Under the pieces are notes generated by a model. It did not search any database. It had not been told where the DNA came from and saw nothing but the letters and a program-made list of their open reading frames with translations. From Planctomycetota bacterium (GTDB taxonomy: Bacteria; Planctomycetota; UBA1135), in contig SHNF01000002.1 in the NCBI GenBank assembly GCA_004295085.1, forward strand, positions 62,001 to 126,000: a stretch of 64,000 nt of DNA, given 5' to 3'. Both the position numbers and the translations under genes were made by a program. How positions within the stretch are numbered: position 1 is the first letter of the stretch; every line of letters starts with the position of its first letter. Below, piece by piece: positions 16,685 to 22,984 of this stretch.

Positions 16685-17856
16685 TGCATCGAGCCTCAGG
16701 ACCCGGCCACCAGAGCGGCCACTACACGGACGGCGACCCGGTCGCCGGCGTCCCGCCGACAACGGTCATCGCCGACGACATGGACTCCATCCAGGAGGAG
16801 ATCTGCGCGGTCATCGAGGGCGCGGGCATCACGCTCGATCCCGGCAACGACGCCCAGCTGCGCTCCGCGATCCTCCAGATGGTCGGCGCCAACATCCAGC
16901 AGGCGCTCAAGAACGCGGTCACCAATGCCGACTTCGAGGTTTGGCAGCGTGGCTCGAGCTTCCCGGTCAACACCACGCCCCAGTACACGGCCGACCGCTG
17001 GAAGTACGTCGCCGCCGGCGGCTGGACCGGCAGCGCGACCGTCTCGCGCCAGGGGTTTTCGCCCGGGCAGACCGACGTCCCGGGCAACCCGCACTACTAC
17101 TACCGAATCAACAACTCGGGCGGGATGACCGGCGGCACCAACCCCTACTGGGGCGTGCTGCAGAAGTGCGAGTGCGTGTGCCTGTTCGCCGGCCAGCAGG
17201 TGGTCTACAGCTTCTGGGCCAAGGCCAACAAGAACGCAATCGCCAAGGTCAGCTACGAGCAGAACTTCGGCACCGGCGGCTCGTCCTCGGTCGTGCAGAC
17301 GCCGGTCAACATCAATCTGACGACGGCCTGGCAGCGCTTCTTCGTAACCGCCATGCTCCCGAGCATCTCGGGCAAGACGATCAGCGGCGGCGACGACTGG
17401 GTCGGGTTCACCCTCGCCTGCTTCGATACGACCGGCGTCATCCTCGACGTCGCCAACGTCCAGTTCGAGTTGGGCGCGGCACCCACGGGCTTCGAGCTCG
17501 TTCCGCTGCCGGTGACCCTCGGCCGCTGCTACCGCTTCTACGAGAAGTCCTACGCCATGGCCACGGCGCCCGGGACCGTGACCACGGTCGGCTGCCTCTC
17601 GGGCACGGACAGCAACGGCGCCGCGCTGAACACCGTGCACCAGCGCTTCCGCGCCGAGAAGCGCGCAACCCCGACCATCCTGTGGTGGAGCCCCGATAGC
17701 GGGGCTTCGGGCCAGATCTACTACAACGGCGCCGACCGCGCGATCACCGGCACGAACTACACGAGCAGCTCGGCGACGGGAGTGCCGGTCACTGCCCACA
17801 ACCCCGGTGCCCCCCAGGGCGCCCTTGTGCACTGGACCGCGGATGCGGAGCTGTGA
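16684..17856 (+). CDS. tail fibre protein
   Basis: 390-aa putative receptor-binding fibre. ATG 16684 is chosen because it overlaps the gp48 stop and gives a sensible N-terminus; the frame is open upstream. Residues 1-60 hold a baseplate-attachment type region (D-G-D-P-V-A-G-V-P-P-T, a helix Q-E-E-I-C-A-V-I-E-G-A-G, D-P-G-N-D-A-Q-L-R-S-A). Residues 80-300 look like a carbohydrate-binding beta-sandwich (D-F-E-V-W-Q-R-G, Y-T-A-D-R-W-K-Y), common in fibres of this type. The C-terminus is a small beta domain. No separate fibre chaperone gene follows. Confidence 0.8.
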   Translation: MHRASGPGHQSGHYTDGDPVAGVPPTTVIADDMDSIQEEICAVIEGAGITLDPGNDAQLRSAILQMVGANIQQALKNAVTNADFEVWQRGSSFPVNTTPQYTADRWKYVAAGGWTGSATVSRQGFSPGQTDVPGNPHYYYRINNSGGMTGGTNPYWGVLQKCECVCLFAGQQVVYSFWAKANKNAIAKVSYEQNFGTGGSSSVVQTPVNINLTTAWQRFFVTAMLPSISGKTISGGDDWVGFTLACFDTTGVILDVANVQFELGAAPTGFELVPLPVTLGRCYRFYEKSYAMATAPGTVTTVGCLSGTDSNGAALNTVHQRFRAEKRATPTILWWSPDSGASGQIYYNGADRAITGTNYTSSSATGVPVTAHNPGAPQGALVHWTADAEL

Positions 17857-18113
17857 CCGGTGAGTCCCATGGCAAGGACGGCCTGGAGCGGCGCCTGTTC
17901 TGGTGGCTGCTCGGGGGCGCTGGCACCACGGCTGCACTGCTCGCGACCCTCATCCTCGATACGCGCAGCCGCGTGGACCGGATCGAAGAGCGCATGAACA
18001 TAGTGCAACAGGAGCAAGAGAACCGGCGGCCAATGGTCGAGTCCGTCTTGACGAGCGCCTACCGCCTGAACCAAGTCGAGCTCCGGCTCGCAATGCTGGA
18101 GAACAAACAATGA
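17853..18113 (+). CDS. small membrane protein with coiled coil, i-spanin-like candidate
   Basis: 86-aa protein. A short charged N-terminus is followed by one hydrophobic segment (about residues 15-34, FWWLLGGAGTTAALLATLIL) and a predicted coiled coil to the end (V-D-R-I-E-E-R-M, V-E-L-R-L-A-M-L-E). The N-in single TM plus periplasmic coiled coil is the build of Rz-type inner-membrane spanins. Its stop overlaps the start of a lipoprotein gene (ATGA at 18110-18113), the usual spanin-pair spacing. It is shorter than typical Rz; a holin or haemolysin XhlA-like role is possible. Start GTG 17853 overlaps the fibre stop. Confidence 0.5.
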   Translation: MTGESHGKDGLERRLFWWLLGGAGTTAALLATLILDTRSRVDRIEERMNIVQQEQENRRPMVESVLTSAYRLNQVELRLAMLENKQ

Positions 18114-18685
18114 ATCGTCTCGTCATCTGCATCATCGTGCTGGCGTCCGCGTTGGTCGTGACCGCCGGCTGCTCCCTCCTGGAGCCGCAGAACCAGGAAG
18201 ACCTGGCCGCCGCGCAGCAGGACCTCGAAGCAGCAGTTGCGCACCTGGCAGCGGTTGGACAGGAGGTCCAAGACGCGCGCGAGGCGCTGGACGCGAAGTT
18301 CCAAGAAGTCCAGCAGCTCATCGAGACCATCCAGGCTGGCGGCCTCACGCCCGAGGCCGCTGCTGCGACGGCCGCGCTGATGCAGAGCATGAACTCCGAG
18401 ATCACGGCCATGCGTGAGCGCTACGAGTCCGCGCAGCAGCAGCTGCAGGAGGCCAATGCGCACCGCCTCGAGGCGGCCGAGAAGGTGGACAGAGTCAGTG
18501 ATCGCAGCGGCGTCCCGGAGTGGCTGATCGGTCTCGGGCTCGGCGCCAACACGATCTTCTCCCTGATTCTGCGCGGCCTGCCTTCCAAAGGTCTGGGCGG
18601 CGCATTGGTCCAGAAGGCCGCGACCGAGTCATCCGAGCACCACCGGCGCGCCAAGGGCGGGCCCCAATCCATGCCAACCGCGTGA
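18110..18685 (+). CDS. phage lipoprotein with coiled coil, spanin candidate
   Basis: 191-aa protein starting with a lipoprotein signal peptide: hydrophobic residues 4-19 and lipobox V-T-A-G-C at Cys21. Residues 30-130 are almost entirely heptad-like coiled coil rich in Gln/Ala/Glu. A second hydrophobic segment (P-E-W-L-I-G-L-G-L-G-A-N-T-I-F-S-L-I-L, about residues 141-159) follows, then a basic tail. A lipid anchor, coiled coil and C-terminal membrane segment together are the plan of a unimolecular spanin; alternatively it is the outer-membrane partner of the preceding membrane protein. No homologue is recognised, so the call is architectural. Confidence 0.5.
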   Translation: MNRLVICIIVLASALVVTAGCSLLEPQNQEDLAAAQQDLEAAVAHLAAVGQEVQDAREALDAKFQEVQQLIETIQAGGLTPEAAAATAALMQSMNSEITAMRERYESAQQQLQEANAHRLEAAEKVDRVSDRSGVPEWLIGLGLGANTIFSLILRGLPSKGLGGALVQKAATESSEHHRRAKGGPQSMPTA

Positions 18686-18690
18686 GAACC

Positions 18691-19917
18691 ATGAGCCAAC
18701 CCAACAAGAAGAACCGCAACATCGCGCTCGGGGCCCTGGCCGCAGCGCTGCTGGCGTGTGGCATCGGCTACAAGGTGATCGACAAGCCGGATCCGGTCGT
18801 GGTTCCGCCTCCGGTTGAGGAACCGGCGCCGCTGCCCGAGCCGGAACCGGAGCCGGGGCCGATCACGCCCAGCGCGTTCTGGATCGGGACGCCGGGCCAA
18901 CCTGGCGCAGTGCAGTGGGCGCCACCGGCGGGACTGCCGCCGCAGCGGGAAGCGTGGGCCAACGTGTACCCCTGGCACCGTGCCGGCCGCGACTGGGAGC
19001 CGGGTTCGCTCCATGCAGATGTGCCGGATTTCAACGGCAACGGAGAGCCCGACGACTACGACAGCGCGGACCCGCGTTGCGTGCGCTGGAACCTGAACCT
19101 CTTTCGCGAGGCAGGCATCGATGTGGCGATGGGCTGCTGGTGGGGTCCGCACGAGCGCGAGAGCCAGACGCTCCCCTACCTCACCACCAAGGCCTGGGAG
19201 GTCTGGGTGGACGTGTGCGAGCAGGAAGGCTTCGCGCACGTCGCCGAGCTGGACGACCTGCCAGGAGCGGATTGGGGCGCGTCCCAGGAGGTCATGCACG
19301 CGTCGCTGACGCGCAGCATGACGTACATCGAGGAGAACTGGGCGCACCTGCCCCACTACAAGCAGATCGACGGGCGCCCGGTAGTCGTCATCTATGACCG
19401 GATCCTGGACAAGCTCGGCGGGGCGTCGGAGTCCAATGCCGGGCCCGAGAACCGCGACGTGCGCGCGGCGATGCAGGCGCTCGGGCCCTGGATGGATGAC
19501 TGCTACCTGGTCTTCATGGGCGTCGGCGGCATCCAGCGTGTGCCGACGCAGACGCGTCGCATCGGGTTCGGGTGGTACAACATCCCCTTCGCCAATCCGG
19601 TGGACACGGCCGCGCAGTACGCCTACCTAGCGCAGCGGCCCGACCTCGACTGTTTCGCCTGGCTGTTCTACGCCTGGGACAACACGGCAACCCGCGCCGG
19701 GCAGCGCACGGGCGGATTCGCCTGGCCGGCGGATGGCCCGTCCATTCCGTTCGCCGTGGACCAGGTGGTCCTCGCCCTCAATGGCAAGCCAGAGGTGCTG
19801 GTGTTCCCAACCGACGAATTCGGCGAGCGCAGTTCGTGGTTGCCGACCAAGGAGCGCGGCCGCGTCTACTTCGATCTGATGAAGCAGGCGATCGCCGCCT
19901 ACAAGGCGGCGCCATGA
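18691..19917 (+). CDS. GH99-like glycoside hydrolase domain protein, membrane-anchored, phage-borne
   Basis: 408-aa protein. Residues 1-10 are basic, 11-28 hydrophobic (signal anchor or atypical lipobox L-L-A-C), and 30-55 a Pro/Glu-rich linker. From about residue 60 the sequence resembles a GH99/WbsX-like barrel: A-N-V-Y-P-W-H-R, D-V-A-M-G-C-W-W-G-P-H-E-R-E-S-Q (about 148-163), F-A-H-V-A-E-L-D-D, H-Y-K-Q-I-D-G-R-P-V-V-V-I-Y-D-R and G-F-G-W-Y. GH99-like enzymes cleave alpha-mannosidic or related polysaccharides. The fold match is by motif only, and catalytic residues were not assigned. It is the last gene before a strong terminator and follows the spanin-like pair, the position usually taken by an endolysin. 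It could be a lysis enzyme, a capsule-degrading enzyme or a lysogenic-conversion gene. Confidence 0.6.
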   Translation: MSQPNKKNRNIALGALAAALLACGIGYKVIDKPDPVVVPPPVEEPAPLPEPEPEPGPITPSAFWIGTPGQPGAVQWAPPAGLPPQREAWANVYPWHRAGRDWEPGSLHADVPDFNGNGEPDDYDSADPRCVRWNLNLFREAGIDVAMGCWWGPHERESQTLPYLTTKAWEVWVDVCEQEGFAHVAELDDLPGADWGASQEVMHASLTRSMTYIEENWAHLPHYKQIDGRPVVVIYDRILDKLGGASESNAGPENRDVRAAMQALGPWMDDCYLVFMGVGGIQRVPTQTRRIGFGWYNIPFANPVDTAAQYAYLAQRPDLDCFAWLFYAWDNTATRAGQRTGGFAWPADGPSIPFAVDQVVLALNGKPEVLVFPTDEFGERSSWLPTKERGRVYFDLMKQAIAAYKAAP

Positions 19918-19949
19918 GGATTCGGGTTGTGGGAGATTCATGCGGAGAA

Positions 19950-19985
19950 GGGGCGGTTGGCGCGAGCTGGCCGCCCCTGTTTGTT
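19950..19985 (+). terminator. rho-independent terminator of the phage late operon
   Basis: A 12-bp stem (arms 19950-19961 and 19966-19977, including three G-U pairs) closes on a GCGA tetraloop and is followed by TGTTTGTT at 19978-19985. It lies 33 nt after the GH99-like gene and before the methylase gene, so the late transcription unit ends here. Confidence 0.85.
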
Positions 19986-20024
19986 AGGGGTGAGTGCACG
20001 GACGGCGGACGGAACGCTACCGCG

Positions 20025-20934
20025 ATGGAGGAAGCCAATCTGCAGGTTGAATGGGTGCCGATCGAGCGCCTGTCCCTGAACCCCGCGAACCCCCGCCAGA
20101 ACGATGCGGCCGTGCCGCACGTGGCGGCTTCGCTCCGGCGCTTCGGCTGGCGCCAGCCGATCGTGGCCCGACCCGACGGGAACGTCCTCGCCGGCAACAC
20201 CCGGCTCAAGGCGGCTCGCGAGCTCGGCATGGCGGCCGTGCCCGTCACCTGGTTCGGCGGCAGCGAGCTCGAGGCCGTGGCCTACTCCATTGCCGACAAC
20301 CGCTCGCACGAGTTCAGCGCCTGGGATCAGCCAGCGCTGGCGGCCCTGCTGCAGCAGCTGCGCGCCGAGGACGGTCTGGATGGGGTTGGGTTCAACGCGC
20401 AGGACCTCGACGAGCTGCTGCGCGAGCTCGGCGCGCAGCCAGGGGAACTCGACGACCCGGGCCCGGAGGCGCCGCCGGCGAACCCGGTCACACGGCCGGG
20501 CGATCTGTGGATCCTGGGGGAGCACCGGCTCCTGTGCGGGGACTCCACGCGGCCGGAGGACGTGGCCCGCGTGATGGCCGGCGACGTCGCTGCGCTGCTG
20601 GCCACGGACCCGCCTTACTGCGTGGACTACACCGGCAACGACCGGCCTCACGGCGGAAAGGACTGGGGAGAAGCCGGCGCCTGGGACGGCGCCGATCTGG
20701 AGCATCTGCTCGACGGGGTGCTTCTGACGCTCAGCCCGCATCTGGCCCCGCTCGCGCCCATCTACGTGTGGCACGCCCACGTGCAGCTGCCGGCCATCGC
20801 CAGGTTGTTCGAAAAACACGGCGCGCAAACTGTTTACGGCAATTCATGCGTGCCGCCTGCCCACCGGCGGCGGCGGAGGAAGCCTCGACGGCGACGGCCG
20901 GACCTTCGAGGCCGTGCAGGGAGCCCGGGCGTGA
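20025..20934 (+). pseudogene. ParB-domain DNA methylase, internally deleted remnant
   Basis: From ATG 20025 the first 268 codons read cleanly as a phage-type ParB/methylase: a ParB-like nuclease domain (N-P-A-N-P-R-Q-N-D at 19-27, V-L-A-G-N-T-R-L-K-A-A at 54-64), then R-P-G-D-L-W-I-L-G-E-H-R-L-L-C-G-D and the catalytic D-P-P-Y at residues 195-198. After about 20,829 the protein turns into Arg-rich nonsense ending at 20,993. A plausible C-terminus (G-D-G-R-T-F-E-A-V-Q-G-A-R-A, stop at 20932-20934) survives in the +1-related frame. The simplest reading is loss of the middle of the gene (target-recognition region and SAM-binding FxGxG side), leaving two out-of-frame ends. A functional methyltransferase is unlikely; the ParB-like part might still be made. 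Confidence 0.75.
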
Positions 20935-20937
20935 GTC

Positions 20938-21168
20938 GTGGACGTCCCGGGGACCAGCTCGCCGGCGCCGCAGGAAGACTACGCCGCGGTTGATGACCGC
21001 CACCTGAAGGAAGCCCGGCTCCTGCAGGCGAAGGCGCTGGAGGCGCTCCGGCGAATGCCGTTGCGGACGGCCGCCCAGGCTGTGCATGCGTTGGACCGCG
21101 GGATCCGCCTCGAGCGCCTGATCCTGGTCGTGCCGGCGGTACTGTGGCTTCAATCGGACGGCGGCTAG
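20938..21168 (+). CDS. small-terminase-like phage fragment
   Basis: 76-aa frame from GTG 20938, three bases after the remnant methylase stop. The central helices (D-R-H-L-K-E-A-R-L-L-Q-A-K-A-L-E-A-L-R-R-M then A-V-H-A-L-D-R-G-I-R-L-E-R-L) resemble the helical part of a class of phage small terminases or HTH packaging proteins that commonly follow such methylases. The last 15 residues become hydrophobic and unlike the family, so homology probably breaks near 21,125, at or close to the prophage boundary. It may be expressed but is more likely a truncated relic. A second small terminase is already present at the left edge of the window. Confidence 0.4.
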   Translation: MDVPGTSSPAPQEDYAAVDDRHLKEARLLQAKALEALRRMPLRTAAQAVHALDRGIRLERLILVVPAVLWLQSDGG

Positions 21169-21256
21169 AGGTCGGACCTTCGTGCGGCCTTCCAGGCCGA
21201 TCAGCCGGAAGTAGATCTCTTCAGGGCCAGGGCGGGCGATGCGGCCGCACATATCG

Positions 21257-22093
21257 CTACCACGGAGGCCTGACATCCGCAGCCGTGATGGCCATCGATG
21301 TCTCATTCAGAAGCGACGCGATCTCCACCAAGTGTTCACTGTCACCGCATGAGATCGTCCAGACACCAGCGACCTGTCCCATCACGAGCCTATAGGTCTC
21401 ACGATCAGATGGAGGAATTGCTTCCTCTGCGGCACGATGAAAGGCAGCGGCAACCTCAGTGCTGTTGAGCCCAGGGCTGAGATGGGCCGATACCTCCCAA
21501 GACCACACCTTCTGGAACCGTGGAGGGCCGTCCCTAATCACAATGGTGGCAACGACGTTGCCCGCTTTCTCAGGCTGGCCAAACAAGAGCGAGGCGGAGG
21601 AGAACGACGCGGCTGTCGCGACCTGCTGGGCCTTCTCGACGATCTCCTCGATGTTCGCGACCCGCTGCAGCTCCAAGTCAGCCTCCGCCAGCTCGTTCTT
21701 TGCAGTGGCCACCTGGATCCCTAGCTCGGTCATCGTGTCTGCGAGGGAGCTGATCGCCTCCCTCATCCGCGCCTCCTCGATGCGTGCTTGCTCTACACGC
21801 AAGCTGGCCTGCTCCTCGCGCATGAGCGCCTTCTCCTCGCGTAGAGCCGCCTCTGCGATCTTGATCTCCGCCCGTTCAGCTTCCACGTCGCGGGAATTGA
21901 ACGCGTAGATCGACAGGGCAATGCTAGCAACCGCCGTCACGCAGGGAATCACGGTCGCAGGCTGAGTCCAGGCGTGATACGGACGCAATTCCCTGAGCGT
22001 TCTAGCCGTCTCCGCCTTGAGTTTCTCTGCCTCTGCTCTATCGCGCTCCCGGCGTGCCAGCTGCGCCTCTCTCTCGGGACTCTTGCCAGCCAT
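21257..22093 (-). CDS. membrane-anchored coiled-coil protein of unknown function
   Basis: 278-aa protein, last of a three-gene minus-strand operon. Residues 1-40 are very basic/acidic and helical (E-R-E-A-Q-L-A-R-R-E-R-D-R), a transmembrane segment lies at about 47-68 (ATVIPCVTAVASIALSIYAF), and residues 70-165 form a long coiled coil of Glu/Ala/Arg heptads. A small globular C-terminal domain follows (V-V-A-T-I-V-I-R-D-G-P-P-R-F near 185-198, W-T-I-S-C-G-D near 248-254). Not recognised. The codon use is less GC-rich than either the prophage or the chromosome, suggesting separate acquisition. ATG 22093 directly abuts the preceding stop. Confidence 0.65.
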   Translation of the reverse strand: MAGKSPEREAQLARRERDRAEAEKLKAETARTLRELRPYHAWTQPATVIPCVTAVASIALSIYAFNSRDVEAERAEIKIAEAALREEKALMREEQASLRVEQARIEEARMREAISSLADTMTELGIQVATAKNELAEADLELQRVANIEEIVEKAQQVATAASFSSASLLFGQPEKAGNVVATIVIRDGPPRFQKVWSWEVSAHLSPGLNSTEVAAAFHRAAEEAIPPSDRETYRLVMGQVAGVWTISCGDSEHLVEIASLLNETSMAITAADVRPPW

Positions 22094-22375
22094 TCAGCTT
22101 CGAGAGGATGGGCGGCGCTGGTCAGCGTGGACAACTTGGTAGAGACGAGCGATCTCCTGCTGCTCCAGGATGCACCACTGGCACCACTCGTGGAGCTGGG
22201 CGATCCGAGCTCGCAGCTCAGGGCTTCTCCGGCTGACGATGGGCACCCGCTCCTCGAGCTGTGTCATCCGCGTGTGAACGCGGTTGGCGGCGCGGATCAG
22301 GCGCTCCCGGCGCGAGTAGGCGTTGCGCGTTCCAACCTGCCGTTCCCGCGGACGGTGGAAGACGTGCGCGCTCAA
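22094..22375 (-). CDS. small basic hypothetical protein
   Basis: 93-aa, Arg/His-rich helical protein in the middle of the minus-strand operon. The start is a TTG at 22375 overlapping the TGA of the upstream gene, and the stop at 22094 touches the ATG of the downstream gene, so the three genes are tightly coupled. A central helix (A-A-N-R-V-H-T-R-M-T-Q-L-E-E-R) and a C-W-C pair (E-W-C-Q-W-C at about residues 64-69) are the only notable features. No family recognised. It is called a gene because of the operon geometry and composition, not homology. Confidence 0.5.
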   Translation of the reverse strand: MSAHVFHRPRERQVGTRNAYSRRERLIRAANRVHTRMTQLEERVPIVSRRSPELRARIAQLHEWCQWCILEQQEIARLYQVVHADQRRPSSRS

Positions 22376-22806
22376 GCCGCCGCCTCCGAACCCGCCGCAG
22401 GAACCTCCCTCTTCATCTCCGCCTCGAGGGTGGCGATCGCGAGCTGGATAGCGGGGCCAGCGTGCCAGTAGTAGGGGCCGTTCCTGGTCCTGCGGTGGAA
22501 GTAGACGGTCTCGGGCTTGAGGCCCAGAGCGATCAGCCGACGCTCCAGATACTGCGTCGCGCCACCTAGGCCGCGAGGCTTGGGGATACCTGCTGCTATG
22601 GCAGCGTCCTTGCTAATGAGTCCGGTCCCACTCGCAGCAGCGATCGCGCGCAGGAAGGCCAGCAGGCGTCGATCGTCGAGCTGGCGCTGCCATGGCTTGC
22701 GCTCACGGATGGGAGGTCCGGAATGTAGGCGCCGAATCAAGGCTTCGGCGTCCTCGATCGTGTCCACCTCCGTTACGATGCGGCCTACGCGGACCTTCGG
22801 GCTCAT
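22372..22806 (-). CDS. hypothetical protein, possible winged-helix DNA-binding
   Basis: 144-aa first gene of the minus-strand operon, ATG at 22806. The segment from about residue 57 to 110 (G-L-I-S-K-D-A-A-I-A-A-G-I-P, Q-Y-L-E-R-R-L-I-A-L-G, then Y-F-H-R-R-T-R-N-G-P-Y-Y-W) has the look of a helix-turn-helix followed by a beta wing with basic residues, but no named family is recognised. The N-terminus (V-R-V-G-R-I-V-T-E-V-D-T-I-E-D-A-E) resembles a small beta/helix domain. It could regulate its own operon. Composition is lower in GC than the flanks. Confidence 0.6.
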   Translation of the reverse strand: MSPKVRVGRIVTEVDTIEDAEALIRRLHSGPPIRERKPWQRQLDDRRLLAFLRAIAAASGTGLISKDAAIAAGIPKPRGLGGATQYLERRLIALGLKPETVYFHRRTRNGPYYWHAGPAIQLAIATLEAEMKREVPAAGSEAAA

Positions 22807-22984
22807 GGCGCATGGTTCATAATACCACCCCCTACCCGATTCCGGATGTATCGGGCAGAATTGCCCTATCTCTTTGGCAGGTCGCTAGATATGGCGCTTT
22901 GCAATTTGGACCTTGACAAGACGGAGTATTATCCGCGTGATCCCGGCGGCCTCAAGGGAGCATGTGCGGCAGGCCGGCACAGTC
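22807..22984 (+). promoter_or_regulatory. divergent AT-richer intergenic region with short inverted repeat
   Basis: 178 nt between the minus-strand operon and the plus-strand helicase, the most AT-rich stretch in this part of the window. It contains a 5-bp inverted repeat GGGCA-GAAT-TGCCC (22853-22866), possibly an operator. On the plus strand TATTAT at 22927-22932 could be a -10 for the helicase, with TTGGAC at 22906-22911 at 15-nt spacing. On the minus strand TATTAT is visible close to ATG 22806. None is decisive. Confidence 0.35.

Larger units (their letters stand above)
1..21170 (+). mobile_element. prophage, late gene half (myovirus mosaic), left end outside window
   Basis: About 23 consecutive plus-strand genes with 1 to 20 nt overlaps encode packaging, capsid, contractile tail, baseplate, fibre and probable lysis functions in canonical phage order. 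The head module resembles lambda-type packaging (Nu1/GpA terminase, gpW, lambda portal), while the tail module follows phage Mu order from sheath to gp48. No integrase, transposase, repressor or replication gene is visible, so the early region must lie to the left. The right boundary is inferred: phage-like sequence fades at about 21,170 after a decayed methylase, and chromosomal housekeeping-type genes start at 22,985. The minus-strand operon at 21,257-22,806 may be prophage cargo or a separate insertion. No tRNA or recognisable attachment repeat was seen. Confidence 0.9.

Noticed and set aside
1..22000. Mu-like transposable prophage
   Set aside because: Only tail genes are Mu-like. No transposase, Mu-type ends or target duplication can be seen, and the terminase is lambda-type.
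22913..22932. TTGACA followed by TATTAT as a sigma-70 promoter for the helicase
   Set aside because: The spacing is only 8 nt, far below the usual 16-18. TATTAT alone may be a -10, but not with this -35.
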